DNA of 64,000 nucleotides, from contig NZ_CP020046.1 of NCBI RefSeq assembly GCF_002028405.1, forward strand, positions 3,224,001 through 3,288,000, given 5' to 3'. The notes beneath the pieces were generated by a model that did not search any database, was not told where the DNA came from, and saw nothing but the letters and a program-made list of their open reading frames with translations. Position numbers and translations under genes: made by a program. Positions 20,157 to 30,176 of the stretch are shown piece by piece. This DNA is from Thiomonas intermedia. Lineage in GTDB: Bacteria; Pseudomonadota; Gammaproteobacteria; Burkholderiales; Burkholderiaceae_C. Each line of letters opens with the position of its first letter. The first letter of the stretch is position 1.

Positions 20157-22748
20157 TCAGTCGGCTTCGCGCAGCGCCTTGAGGCGGTAGAGCACGTCGA
20201 GGGCCTGGCGCGGGGTCAGGGCGTCGGGCTCAGTGGTGTCGAGCGCTTCCATCAGCGCCGGGTGCGAGCGCTCCTGCGGGGCCTCGGCCGCCACGGCTTC
20301 GGGCGGTGCGGCGAACAGATCGAGCTGGGCTTCCTGCTGCTGTTGCCTGCGCTCCAGCGCGTCCAGCCGGCGGCGCGCATCGCGAATGACGGCGGATGGC
20401 ACGCCCGCGAGCTGGGCGACTTGCACGCCGTAGCTGCGGCTGGCTGGCCCCTCGCGCACCTCGTGCAGAAACACGATGCCCTGTGGCGTCTCCGTCGCGC
20501 CCACATGGACATTGGCCGCCTGCGGATGGCGCAGGGGCAGTTCCGTCAGCTCGAAATAGTGGGTGGCGAACAGGGTGAGGCTGCGATTGCGGTCGTGCAA
20601 CTGCGCGGCGATGGCAGCGGCCAGCGCCAGACCGTCGAAGGTGGAGGTGCCGCGCCCCACCTCGTCCATCAACACCAGGCTTTGGGGCGTGGCCTGCCGC
20701 AGAATCGCCGCGGTTTCCGCCATTTCGACCATGAAGGTCGATTGCCCCCCGGCCAGATCGTCGGAGGCGCCGATGCGGGTGAAGATCGCGTCCAGCGGAC
20801 CGATGCGGGCGCTGCGGGCCGGTACATAGCTGCCTAGGTAGGCGAGCAGGGCGATCAGCGCGGTCTGCCGCATATAGGTGGATTTGCCGCCCATGTTCGG
20901 CCCGGTGAGAATGAGCAGGCGGCGCTGTTCGTCGAGCTGGCAGTCGTTGGGAATGAAGCGGTCGACGCGGCTCTCGATGACCGGGTGGCGGCCGCCGACG
21001 ATGTCCAGGCCTGGCGCCTCCGTGAACTCGGGGCAGACCCAGCCGAAGGTGCTCGCGCGTTCGGCCAGGGCCGCCAGCGTGTCGAGCAGGGCGATGGCCT
21101 GGGCGCTGCGGCGGATGGGCGCCAGTTCGGCCTGCAGGGCCTCGATGACGCCTTCGAACAGAACTTTCTCGCGGCCCAGCGCGCGATCCTGCGCCGAAAG
21201 CGCCTTGTCCTCGAAGGCCTTGAGCTCGGGGGTGATGTAGCGTTCGGCGCCTTTGAGCGTCTGCCGCCGGCGGTAGTCGTCGGGCACCTTGTCGGTCTGG
21301 CCGTGGGTGACTTCGATGAAAAACCCGTGAACCTTGTTGTATTGCACCCGCAGATTGGCGATGCCGGTGCGTGCGCGCTCGCGCTGCTCCAGTTCCATGA
21401 GAAAGCTGCCGCAGTCGGTGTCGATGGCGCGCAGCTCGTCGAGTTCGGCATCGAAACCCGCGGCGATCACGCCCCCGTCGCGCAGGTTCAGAGCGGGTTC
21501 GGCCGCGATGGCTCGCTGCAGCAATGCCGCGGGTTCGGGCGGCAGATCGAGCTGCGCATCGACGGTCTGCAGCAAGGCGCAGCGCTCGAACGCGGCCGCC
21601 TGGCGGCGCAGCGCAGGCAGGCGCAGCAGGCCATCGCGCAAGGCGGACAGCTCGCGCGGCTTGGCTTGCTTGAGGGCGATGCGCGCGGCGATGCGCTCCA
21701 GATCGGCCATGCCGCGCAGGCTGCCGCGCAACCCGGCCAGGCCGCCGTCCATCAGGCCCTGAAGCGCGGCATGCCGGGCGCGGGCGACGTCCGCGTCGCA
21801 CGGTGGGGCCTGCAGCCAGTCGCGCAGCAACCGGCTGCCCGCGGCGGTCTGGCAGGTGTCCAGATGCGAAAACAGCGTCGGGCTGTCATCGCCACGCAGG
21901 GGCTGGAGGATTTCGAGGTTGCGGCGGGCCACGGCATCGAGACGCAGGCTGTGTTCGGCGCGCTCGACGCGCAGATCGGCCAGCAGAGGCAGGGTGCCGC
22001 CCTGCGTCTGCTCGGCATAGGTCAGCAGCGCGGCGGCGGCGGCCTGCGCGCTGCCCAGATCCTGGGCGCCGAAGCCGTCGAGATGCGCCACCTGCAACTG
22101 GGCGCAGAGCTTGCGCAGCCCCAGCGCCGCATCGAAATGCCAGTCCGGCCGTTCGGTCGTGCAGGGCCAGGCCACCTCCTGGGGCAGGGACTGGTTCTGC
22201 GGCCAGAGGACCTCGGCCGGGCCGATGCGGGCCAGCCAGTCGGGCAGAGCCGCCATGTCGCACTGAGCCAGGGTGACGCCGCCGCCGGTGAGGGCCATCC
22301 ACGCCAGCCCGCAGACCCCGCGGGCCGACTTCGGCGGCGCGATGGCCAGCAGGATGGCGTCGCGCTTGTCGTCGAGCAAAGCCTGTTCGGTGAGCGTGCC
22401 TGGCGTGACGACGCGCACCACCCGGCGCTCCACCAAACCCTTGGCCTGCGCCGGGTCGCCGATCTGCTCGCAGATCGCCGCCGATTCGCCGAGCCGCACC
22501 AGCTTGGCCAGATAACTGTCGAGAGCCTGTGCCGGGACGCCGGCCATGATGACCGGCTCGCCCGCGGACTGGCCTCGCCGCGTCAAGGTGATGTCGAGCA
22601 AGCGCGCGGCCTTTTCGGCATCGTCATAGAACAGCTCGTAAAAATCGCCCATGCGGCACAGCAGCAGGGTGCCGGGATGATCCGCCTTCATGCGCAGGTA
22701 TTGCTGCATCAAAGGGGTGTGCGAAGAAATGTTTTTTATATCAGTCAC
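20157..22748 (-). CDS. mutS: DNA mismatch repair protein MutS
   Basis: The 863-residue protein has full MutS length. The mismatch-reading motif GDFYELF lies near residue 34, the Walker A is GPNMGGKST and the Walker B region is [16 protein letters not shown]. The start codon is GTG at 22748 in an AT-rich stretch with only a weak ribosome site; the first ATG in frame is 13 codons later and would remove HTPLM, which is conserved in the family. It recognises base mismatches and recruits MutL, which is not in this window. Confidence 0.96.
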   Translation of the reverse strand: MTDIKNISSHTPLMQQYLRMKADHPGTLLLCRMGDFYELFYDDAEKAARLLDITLTRRGQSAGEPVIMAGVPAQALDSYLAKLVRLGESAAICEQIGDPAQAKGLVERRVVRVVTPGTLTEQALLDDKRDAILLAIAPPKSARGVCGLAWMALTGGGVTLAQCDMAALPDWLARIGPAEVLWPQNQSLPQEVAWPCTTERPDWHFDAALGLRKLCAQLQVAHLDGFGAQDLGSAQAAAAALLTYAEQTQGGTLPLLADLRVERAEHSLRLDAVARRNLEILQPLRGDDSPTLFSHLDTCQTAAGSRLLRDWLQAPPCDADVARARHAALQGLMDGGLAGLRGSLRGMADLERIAARIALKQAKPRELSALRDGLLRLPALRRQAAAFERCALLQTVDAQLDLPPEPAALLQRAIAAEPALNLRDGGVIAAGFDAELDELRAIDTDCGSFLMELEQRERARTGIANLRVQYNKVHGFFIEVTHGQTDKVPDDYRRRQTLKGAERYITPELKAFEDKALSAQDRALGREKVLFEGVIEALQAELAPIRRSAQAIALLDTLAALAERASTFGWVCPEFTEAPGLDIVGGRHPVIESRVDRFIPNDCQLDEQRRLLILTGPNMGGKSTYMRQTALIALLAYLGSYVPARSARIGPLDAIFTRIGASDDLAGGQSTFMVEMAETAAILRQATPQSLVLMDEVGRGTSTFDGLALAAAIAAQLHDRNRSLTLFATHYFELTELPLRHPQAANVHVGATETPQGIVFLHEVREGPASRSYGVQVAQLAGVPSAVIRDARRRLDALERRQQQQEAQLDLFAAPPEAVAAEAPQERSHPALMEALDTTEPDALTPRQALDVLYRLKALREAD

Positions 22749-22784
22749 TTAAAAACTCAATTTAATTCTTTTTGTTAACTATTT

Positions 22785-23753
22785 TCAACACGCCATCGAC
22801 TGACAGAAACGGTTGAGATCAATGTTTCCGCCGCTCAGCACGATGCCGACACGCTGGCCTTGCAAGCTGTTTTTGTGCGAGCGCGCCGCGGCAAACGCCA
22901 GGCAGCCTGTCGGCTCGACGAGCGTCTTCATGCGTGTGGCGAAAAACTGCATGCAGCTCACCAGTTCGTCGTCGCTGGCGGTCAGGATGTCGTCGACCTT
23001 GTCGCGGATGATGGCGAAGGTGAGTGTGCCGAGGTGCTGGGTCTGGGCGCCGTCGGCGAGGGTTCTGGGGGTGTCGATGTGCACGATCTGGCCCGAGCGC
23101 AAGGAGCGCTGGCCATCATTGCCGGCTTCGGGTTCGACGCCGTAGATCCGGCATCGCGGCGACAGGGCGCGCACCGCGAGCGCCGTGCCCGACAGCAATC
23201 CGCCGCCACCCAGTGGAGCGAGCAGGACGTCGAGCGGACCGACCTCTTCGATCAGCTCCATGGCGGCCGTGCCCTGCCCGGCGATCACGTCGGCATGGTC
23301 GTACGGCGGAATCAGGGTCAGGCCGCGCTCCTGGGCCAGGGCTCGGCTGATCTGTTCCCTGTCCTCGGTGTAACGGTTGTAGATCACGACCTCGGCGCCG
23401 TAGCCGCGGGTGGCCGCAACCTTGGCCTCGGGCGCGTCGTGCGGCATCACGATGGTGGCGGGCATGCCCAGCACGCCGGCCGAGAGGGCGATGGCCTGCG
23501 CGTGATTGCCCGAGGAGAACGCCACCACGCCGCGCCGGCGCTGAGCGTCGTCCAGGCGCGACAGCGCGTTGAACGCCCCGCGGAACTTGAAGGCGCCCAT
23601 GCGTTGAAGATTTTCCGCCTTGAAGAACAGCGAGCAACCCAGCTCGGCATCGGCCGTGCGCGAGGTCAACACCGGGGTGCGGTGTGCATGGCCCTCCAGA
23701 CGCCGGGCGGCGTCGACGACATCGGCATAGGTCGGAAGGGCAGAAGAGGGCAT
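22785..23753 (-). CDS. PLP-dependent threonine/serine dehydratase-type ammonia-lyase
   Basis: From MPSSALPTYA the protein is 322 residues, a fold-type II PLP enzyme. The Schiff-base Lys is in the KFRGAFNAL motif, the substrate loop is SSGNHAQAIA and the PLP-phosphate loop is GGGGLLSGTA. At this length it lacks the ACT regulatory domain of biosynthetic IlvA, so it resembles catabolic threonine dehydratase, serine racemase or threo-3-hydroxyaspartate ammonia-lyase. It would remove ammonia from a hydroxy amino acid. It lies 43 bp downstream of a LysE-type exporter on the same strand. Confidence 0.87.
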   Translation of the reverse strand: MPSSALPTYADVVDAARRLEGHAHRTPVLTSRTADAELGCSLFFKAENLQRMGAFKFRGAFNALSRLDDAQRRRGVVAFSSGNHAQAIALSAGVLGMPATIVMPHDAPEAKVAATRGYGAEVVIYNRYTEDREQISRALAQERGLTLIPPYDHADVIAGQGTAAMELIEEVGPLDVLLAPLGGGGLLSGTALAVRALSPRCRIYGVEPEAGNDGQRSLRSGQIVHIDTPRTLADGAQTQHLGTLTFAIIRDKVDDILTASDDELVSCMQFFATRMKTLVEPTGCLAFAAARSHKNSLQGQRVGIVLSGGNIDLNRFCQSMAC

Positions 23754-23796
23754 CTTGGTTTCGATGGAACGGGTGATGTGCGAGGCGCCGTGCACT

Positions 23797-24423
23797 TTAC
23801 CGGCTGGACCAGAGCAGCTTCAGACCGAGCGCCGCAAGCACCACGCCAACCGTGCGATCGATGCCGGTCTTCGCGGACAGGTAGAGGCGACGGGGTTGCT
23901 CTGCCGACAGGCCGAAGGCGACGAACACGTACCACGACGCCTCCAGCAGGAACACCGCGGGCGGCAGCAGGAACAGCAGGGTCGTGGAAGGCGACTGCGG
24001 CAGCATGGCCGCGAAGATGACACCGTACTGCACCGCCGCCTTGGGATTGCTGAGCATCGTTCCAATGCCGATGAGCGCGTTGCGGGCCAGGCCGGTCTGC
24101 GCCTCGTCCGGTACGCCGTCGAGGGCGAGCGGCTTCCCGGCACCGCGCCAGATGCGCACGGCCAGATAGAGCAGATAGGCACCGCCCACCAGCTTGAGCA
24201 GCACGAACAGCTCGGGGATCCGCTCGAACAAGGCATGCAGCCCGAACAGGGCGGCGATGCACAGCAGCGTGGCGCCCGCCGCCATGCCCAGCGCCGAGGC
24301 CACGGCGGCGCTTCGGGAGGCACAGACCGCGGTGCGTGCGACGAGAAGAAAGCTCGGCCCCGGGCTCATCACGCCAAGGGCCAGAACCGCCAGAATGCTC
24401 AATAGGGTCAACGCAGTGTGCAT
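23797..24423 (-). CDS. LysE/RhtB family amino-acid exporter
   Basis: The 208-residue protein has about six hydrophobic helices and the LysE-family motif GVMSPGPSFLLVAR near residue 17. A second family segment, IGIGTMLSNPKAAVQYGVIF, is in the middle. Such proteins export amino acids such as threonine, homoserine or lysine. Its stop is 43 bp from the start of a hydroxy-amino-acid ammonia-lyase, so the two may jointly lower toxic amino-acid levels. Confidence 0.9.
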   Translation of the reverse strand: MHTALTLLSILAVLALGVMSPGPSFLLVARTAVCASRSAAVASALGMAAGATLLCIAALFGLHALFERIPELFVLLKLVGGAYLLYLAVRIWRGAGKPLALDGVPDEAQTGLARNALIGIGTMLSNPKAAVQYGVIFAAMLPQSPSTTLLFLLPPAVFLLEASWYVFVAFGLSAEQPRRLYLSAKTGIDRTVGVVLAALGLKLLWSSR

Positions 24424-24551
24424 GGGAACGGAACCAGGAGATCACAGTCGCAGCGAGCGTGGGTGTCCAGGGGACGCGACGTCACGGGCCCGATTCTCGC
24501 ATTCGTTCTTGCTCGGGCCGCGCCGAACAGTGCGCGCTGTGGCGCGAAGCT

Positions 24552-27500
24552 CTAGGGCAAGCGCTGCCGACGCACCCGCTCCGCCAGCCAGGCCGTGAGC
24601 GCCTTGCCCGCGGTCTTCTGTTGGGTCGGCGTCTCGGCGTGGTGCACGGCATGATGCAGCGCCCGCGCCTCGGCCGCGATCGGCCCCAGCCCCTGAAGAT
24701 AGGCTGACAGCGGGCAGTGGGCCAAGACCGTCCCCCGGTGCGGCGGATCGTCGTGCGTCTGCAGCCAGTGGTAGGCCAGTGCGCCTAGCGGGGTGGACAG
24801 TCGCGGCGAGGCTGTCTGCATCAAAGGTTCGCGGCCGGTGCCGTGCAGGATTGCCCAGGACTGAAACTCTTCCGACGGCATGGGTTTGGCAATGCCGTAG
24901 CCCTGCCCGAACTGGGCGCCGAGCTGGGTGACGGCCTCGACGATGCCCGCGTTTTCCACGCCCTCGACCACGACCTCTTTTTCGAAGTCGCGACCGATCT
25001 GCACCACGGTGCGCACCAGACTCAGGGCTTTGACCGGATCGCGCTCGATGTCCAGAATGATGCCCTGATCGACCTTGATCACGTCGAAGGGCAGGCTGGC
25101 CAGGCGCTTGAGGCTGCTGAAACCCGAGCCGAGGTCGTCGATGGCCAGGCGCACCCCCAAACGACCGAGCTTGCCGATGGCTTCATCGCGCAGGGCCTCG
25201 TCCACTTCCTGCGACTCCAGCAGCTCAAGGATCAGATGCCGCGGTGCGACTTCGTTGTCGCGCAGGGCCTGCTGAATCCACTGCACACAGTCTTCGTGCA
25301 GCAGCGTGGACGGCGGAAGGTTGAGCGAGAGGTCGACCTCAAGACCGCCGGCGCGCCACTGGGCGAGCTGTGCCAGGCTTTGCGACAGGCCCATGCGGAA
25401 CAGGGCGTCGAGATCGGCCTCGCGCAACGCGGGCAGAAACTGGCCCGGCCCGATGATCTTGCCTTCGGGAGAGACCAGACGGGCCAGCGCTTCGACCTTG
25501 TTCAGCCGCCCGCCGCGCAGCTCCACCACGGGCTGCATGAACATGCGCAGGCTCCCGGCGTAGAGCCACTGCCGGTAATGCGCGGCGTCCTGCTGGCCGA
25601 TAACCTGCTGGCGCTTGCGCAACAGATCGTCGATCAGGTTCCAGCGGTTCTGCACCGCGGTGAGAAAGGTGCGGCCCTGCTGGGTGTCGAACTGGTTGGG
25701 GTAGGCGCCGAACACCAGCATGATCGAATCGGTCTGGCCGGCCCGCTGCAGCGGAATCGCCCCCATGCTGCGCACCCCCGAGCGCGCGGCGGCGGCGGTC
25801 CAGGGTTCGAGCCCCTGGCAGTGCTCGATGGCCTTGGCGGTGACGATGGACTCGGTGCGCCACGCCTGCGCGGCCAGGCCATGGCCCGTGGGGCTGTTGA
25901 TGTCGAGCGAGGGCTGGAAATCGGGGGTCGACAGCAATCGGGTGATCGGCTCTGCGAGTTCCCCCCCGCTGGCCTGGATCACGAACAAGCCGGAAGCGCC
26001 GGGACGCAGCAGGGCGCAGCCGCGCATGCCGGGCAGATGGCCGAGTGCCCGCAGCTTGTCATCGATGACTTCGATCCACGACTGGCCCGGCCGCGGCAGG
26101 GGGCGGGCCAGGTAGGCGTTGTAGGTGTTCTGCACCACGAGCATGGCGTCGAGCTGACTCTGCAGATCGATCTGGATGCGCGCGTCGAACACGCGCTGCA
26201 GCCGGTAGCGCTCGCGCGCCGGCATGTCGCTGACGTCCAGATGCCAATGCAGCAGGTCCCGGTAAAGCTGCATCGAGGCGCTCAGCCACGAGGGCGCCAC
26301 GCCCACGAGGGCGTGCAGGTCGCCGAGAAGGCGCCCTCGCGTCTGAATCTGCTGCGCCGTGGTGGCCACGTCGAGAAGAAAGGTCAGGTGCTCGGCCTGC
26401 TTCGTCTTCAGACGGGCAATGCCGTCCGGGCCGAGCACCGTGAGGATGGCCGCGGTGTCGTCGCGGTGGCCGAGTTCGCCGTAGAACGCCTCGACAAACT
26501 CCCGCTCCGCGGTCTCGAAGAGGTTGCGGATTCTGCCCAGCAGCATCTGGGCGTCTGAACCGAAGGGGTCGAAGGGCGGTTCGATCTCGGTCTCCAGAGG
26601 TTCGCTGCCCGCCAGATACCACCATTGGGTCCGGGCGACCTTGCGCGCCTTCACGCGGTACATGGCGGCGTCGGCCAGGCGCAGCAAGGTGTCGGCGTTG
26701 TTGCCGTCCTTGGGCGCCAGGGCTACGCCCATGCTCATGCCCACGCTGGCCGTGCGGCCCTCGCCCAGGTCGAAGGGTTGTTCCAGGCCGCGCCGCAGGC
26801 GGGCGAGAATCACTTCGAGCTGCGCCTGGAGGTGATCGGCATCGAGATCTTCGATGACCACCACGAATTCGTCGCCGCCCAGGCGGGCGATCATGTCCGA
26901 ACCGCTCGCGCGTGCAAGCAGACGTTCGCCGAGCTGCTTGAGCAGCTGATCGCCCACCTCGTGGCCGTAGCGGTCGTTGACCGGCTTGAAGTCGTCGAGA
27001 TCGAGCAGACCGACGGCGACGAGGCTGCCCTCTGCCTGAGCACGCGCGATCGCCCGGTCGAGATGGTGTTCGAGCGCCCGGCGGTTGGGAAGACCGGTGA
27101 GCGGATCGGCCCGGCTGAGGCGTTCCATCTGCTGCATCAGGCGCTGACGCTCGGTCACGTCCACCACCGTCCAGACGACGAGCGTTGAATCGGCGGCGTC
27201 GGCCTCGATGCGCTTGCCCGAGATGGCGATGCAGGCGGCCCGGCCGTCGACGCGCACGATGTCGAGCGCGTCCAGATCGACCTGCCCGGCCTTGAGCGCG
27301 GTGTGCGTGGTCTTGATCATGTGGTGTTCGATCAACGAAGGAGCGACCTCGGCCATCCTCCGGCCCAGCACGTCCTGCACGTCGCTCACGCCAAAAATGC
27401 GCGCGATGGCGGCATTGGCCTCGACGATGATGGCGCCGGGATATCGCACCATGACGACCCCCGACACCGCGTTGCCCAGCAGGCTGGCGTGCTGGCGCTG

Positions 27501-28889
27501 CAGCAAGGCCTGACTCTGCAGGATGTCCAGGCGATCGATGCCGTTGGACAGGTCTTCGGCCAGATCCAGAAGGGTGCGCTGGAGATCGGGCGTGATGATT
27601 TTCGTGCCGCGGAAATAGAGGTGCAACAGGGCCCAGAGCCGTTTGCCCCGGTACAGGGGCAGGGCCGCCGCCGCACTCAGCCCATGATCCTGCATGCGGG
27701 CCTGCCAGGCGTCTGGCATGGCGGCGAACTGGGTTCCGAAGGCGAAGACCGGACGTCCCTCATTCCAGGCCAGGCCTGCGCTGCACCACTGTTCAGGGTG
27801 GGCGGAATCTGCCGTGATGATCAGATCCTTCAGGAATGGGCTGCCGGTGCCCGCATTCGCCAGGAAAACGAACCGCGCACGCTCGTCGGGGCGGCCGATC
27901 CAGGCCAGGGCGATGCCCGGATCGCGCACGAAGAGGCGGCACGTTCGCTGCAACAGATCGGCCACGTCGCTGGACTGGACAATGGCCTGATTCACATGGG
28001 CCAGGAGCGCGTTGAAGCGGGCAAAGCGCGCATTCTTCTGCAGCAGCATCTGCCGACTGCGCAACAGGCGGCCGATCACCAGCGCGGCCAGGACGAAGAG
28101 CCCGACCACGAGGCTGCGCCCGAGCAGCCGCGCGGCCAGCCCTTCGCGGTAAAGCGCCCAGACCTTGGCCGATGGCCAGCTCACCACCAGCCCCATGGGG
28201 AGGTAGCCGATCGGCTCTTCAATGCGATCGGTGCCGTCCAGGCGAAGGGCGGCGTTCCCGCCCGGCCGTGGAACGTCGAGCAGAATGTTCTCGCGATGAT
28301 CGCGCAGCGCCATGATCCAGCCGCCGCTGGACAGTCCGGTCAGCAGCGCTTCCAGGCGATAGGGCGATCCAACGTAGTAGAGGGTGCGCCCCTGCGTATC
28401 CTGCATGCGGTAGCGCATGGCGACGATGACGCTCTGATAGCGAGGGGCGAAGCGCGCTTTGCCGAGCAGGTCGGTGGGGCGGCTGGGCATGGGCGTGAAG
28501 TCCTGCGCGTGGAAGATCGGCCTGTCGGTCTGCGGATGGTTGGACCAGGCAATGTGCCGGGCATCGGCCGAGAGGATATTGATGGCCAGCAGCTCCGGGT
28601 GTTCGCCCGCATAGCGCTGGAGAGTCTGCCGTGTACGGTCGTCGAGGGCTTCGGGGTCTTGGCCGCCGACGATGGCATTGGCGACAAACCCGAGCTGCTG
28701 GAACTGCTGCATCAGCCTCAGCTGGATCAGCTGACCCTCCGCCAGTGCGGCGTGACGGGCGCGCTCGCGCACGCGCTCTTTCGCATGCAGGTAGTCGAGG
28801 CGCTCCTGATTGACAAACCAGATCACCGATAGGGCGACGGGCAGCCACAGCAGCCCCTGCAGGAAAACGCGACGCAGCGACGGTTTCAT
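24552..28889 (-). CDS. Multi-sensor diguanylate cyclase/phosphodiesterase (GGDEF-EAL) with globin-like segment
   Basis: The protein has 1445 residues from MKPSLRRVFL. Order: TM helix (10-27), periplasmic sensor (30-245), TM helix (255-275), GAF-like (295-450), PAS-like (455-580), GGDEF (595-760, with LGGDEF at 670-675), globin-like segment (785-925), second GAF-like (940-1095), EAL (1105-1350) and a tail. GGDEF is intact. EAL residues are intact: E1133-A-L, N1190, E1222, D1251-D1252, K1272, E1309 and Q1329. The globin-like segment has FYGEL and LGDLHALVGVAPSW, whose H859 would be the haem ligand. It should make and/or break c-di-GMP in response to several signals. An earlier in-frame ATG (28919) is less likely. 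Confidence 0.9.
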   Translation of the reverse strand: MKPSLRRVFLQGLLWLPVALSVIWFVNQERLDYLHAKERVRERARHAALAEGQLIQLRLMQQFQQLGFVANAIVGGQDPEALDDRTRQTLQRYAGEHPELLAINILSADARHIAWSNHPQTDRPIFHAQDFTPMPSRPTDLLGKARFAPRYQSVIVAMRYRMQDTQGRTLYYVGSPYRLEALLTGLSSGGWIMALRDHRENILLDVPRPGGNAALRLDGTDRIEEPIGYLPMGLVVSWPSAKVWALYREGLAARLLGRSLVVGLFVLAALVIGRLLRSRQMLLQKNARFARFNALLAHVNQAIVQSSDVADLLQRTCRLFVRDPGIALAWIGRPDERARFVFLANAGTGSPFLKDLIITADSAHPEQWCSAGLAWNEGRPVFAFGTQFAAMPDAWQARMQDHGLSAAAALPLYRGKRLWALLHLYFRGTKIITPDLQRTLLDLAEDLSNGIDRLDILQSQALLQRQHASLLGNAVSGVVMVRYPGAIIVEANAAIARIFGVSDVQDVLGRRMAEVAPSLIEHHMIKTTHTALKAGQVDLDALDIVRVDGRAACIAISGKRIEADAADSTLVVWTVVDVTERQRLMQQMERLSRADPLTGLPNRRALEHHLDRAIARAQAEGSLVAVGLLDLDDFKPVNDRYGHEVGDQLLKQLGERLLARASGSDMIARLGGDEFVVVIEDLDADHLQAQLEVILARLRRGLEQPFDLGEGRTASVGMSMGVALAPKDGNNADTLLRLADAAMYRVKARKVARTQWWYLAGSEPLETEIEPPFDPFGSDAQMLLGRIRNLFETAEREFVEAFYGELGHRDDTAAILTVLGPDGIARLKTKQAEHLTFLLDVATTAQQIQTRGRLLGDLHALVGVAPSWLSASMQLYRDLLHWHLDVSDMPARERYRLQRVFDARIQIDLQSQLDAMLVVQNTYNAYLARPLPRPGQSWIEVIDDKLRALGHLPGMRGCALLRPGASGLFVIQASGGELAEPITRLLSTPDFQPSLDINSPTGHGLAAQAWRTESIVTAKAIEHCQGLEPWTAAAARSGVRSMGAIPLQRAGQTDSIMLVFGAYPNQFDTQQGRTFLTAVQNRWNLIDDLLRKRQQVIGQQDAAHYRQWLYAGSLRMFMQPVVELRGGRLNKVEALARLVSPEGKIIGPGQFLPALREADLDALFRMGLSQSLAQLAQWRAGGLEVDLSLNLPPSTLLHEDCVQWIQQALRDNEVAPRHLILELLESQEVDEALRDEAIGKLGRLGVRLAIDDLGSGFSSLKRLASLPFDVIKVDQGIILDIERDPVKALSLVRTVVQIGRDFEKEVVVEGVENAGIVEAVTQLGAQFGQGYGIAKPMPSEEFQSWAILHGTGREPLMQTASPRLSTPLGALAYHWLQTHDDPPHRGTVLAHCPLSAYLQGLGPIAAEARALHHAVHHAETPTQQKTAGKALTAWLAERVRRQRLP

Positions 28890-29129
28890 CGTTCCGTCCC
28901 GCGCGGCGCGGAGTGGCATCGTCGATGCGGCCGGGCGGCGTTGAACTTCGGGCGAAACGTGCGTTCGGAAAGAAAAGGACCAGTTGGAGACCAGGGCATT
29001 GCAGCGGTGTCCGGTACGGTGCCGGAGCCAGTCGGTAAGCAGGGCGGGAAGTGCGGAAGGGAGGGAAGTGCGACGGAGACTTTGTAAAGTCGGCCTAGCA
29101 ATTTAGCAAGCCGGAGATGTCGCTAATGA

Positions 29130-29216
29130 GGCGCTTTCGTGACAAATTCCCGGATCGGCTCATCCGCTCCAGCCGCGGTGCCGCCGCGCCATCGCGGGAA
29201 TTTGTTCAGCGTCGCC
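29130..29216. repeat. Inverted repeat directly after the HemK-like gene
   Basis: An 11-bp perfect inverted repeat (ACAAATTCCCG at 29142-29152, CGGGAATTTGT at 29195-29205) lies inside longer imperfect arms of about 26 bp that both begin GGCG at the outer ends. The right arm touches the HemK-like stop codon. Apart from this element, the 327-bp gap 28890-29216 shows no gene; it must hold the promoter of the GGDEF-EAL gene. It may be an mRNA-end hairpin or a miniature mobile element. Confidence 0.55.
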
Positions 29217-30176
29217 TTAGACAGCCCTGGCGAGAATGGCGCGCACGGCGCCCTGGGCATCGGCGATGGTTTCCACCCGGTCGTAAGCCGGGCTTTTCTC
29301 CAGAAGCTGGGTCATGGCGGGGCCTTGCCCCAGGCCGACTTCCATGCCCAGCCAGCCCCCCGGACGCAGCAGGGGCGGGGCTTCGCGGATGAGGCGCATG
29401 AGAATGCGCACGCCGAAAGGCCCGCCATCGAAGGCGAGATGGGGCTCATGCCCCACGATCTCCTGCGGCATGGTGTCCATCTTGGCGGTGGAAATGTAGG
29501 GTGGCAGCGAAACCAGCAGATCCACCTTGCGATGAAAGTCGTCGCCGAACGGGGCGAGCAGATCGCCGGTGTGCAACTGGACCCGCTCGCTCAGGCCCAG
29601 TTGGCGGGTGTTGGCCACGGCCAGGTCGATGGCGGTTGGGGAGATGTCTGCGCCATGCACCAGCGCCTTGGGCACGGCATGAGCCAGTGCCAGCGCGAGA
29701 TTGCCCGAGCCGCAGCACACATCGATGGCCAGGGGCGGCGTTGGCCGACTGGCCGCGACATCGCGCAGCTTCTCGATGGCGGCGCGGGCCAGCATTTCGC
29801 TCTCGGCGCGGGGGATCAGCGCCTCGGGCGAAGCCAGGAGTTCGAGTCCCATGAAGTGTTGGCGGCCGGTCAGGTATGCGATGGGCTCCCCGGCGATGCG
29901 CCGCGCGATCAGTGCGTCGAGGGCGCCGAGCTGCCGGGCGTCGAGCACAGGCAGCGCGGTCTCGCGGGCGGCATGGAGCGACAGCGGCTGCCCCGCGGCC
30001 AGCAGCCAGAGGGCGCGCAGGGCTGAGGCCGGTGTCTCTTCGGGCTTGTCAGGCAGGATGTCGAGCGCCTGAGTCAGACGCGCCAGGCGTTGCGCAAAGG
30101 CGGTCTGGCCGTGGGACCCAAGCGCCAGCAGATCGGCCTGGTCGAGTGCGGAGGCATCATCGGGACGGGTATTCAA
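29217..30176 (-). CDS. HemK/PrmC-like class I SAM-dependent methyltransferase with altered NPPY motif
   Basis: The 319-residue protein follows the PrmC plan: an N-terminal helical domain with YLTGRQHFMGLELLASPEAL, an SAM motif IDVCCGSGNLALALAH (151-166) and the ADIS strand end. The catalytic NPPY of N-methyltransferases is SLPPY here (223-227), so the Asn that holds the target amide is a Leu. It starts with TTG, overlapping the NadE-like stop (TTGA), after GGAG seven bases upstream. Release-factor methylation is therefore doubtful. It is the last gene of the acyl-ligase/ACP/NadE-like run and may methylate that pathway's product. Confidence 0.8.
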   Translation of the reverse strand: MNTRPDDASALDQADLLALGSHGQTAFAQRLARLTQALDILPDKPEETPASALRALWLLAAGQPLSLHAARETALPVLDARQLGALDALIARRIAGEPIAYLTGRQHFMGLELLASPEALIPRAESEMLARAAIEKLRDVAASRPTPPLAIDVCCGSGNLALALAHAVPKALVHGADISPTAIDLAVANTRQLGLSERVQLHTGDLLAPFGDDFHRKVDLLVSLPPYISTAKMDTMPQEIVGHEPHLAFDGGPFGVRILMRLIREAPPLLRPGGWLGMEVGLGQGPAMTQLLEKSPAYDRVETIADAQGAVRAILARAV

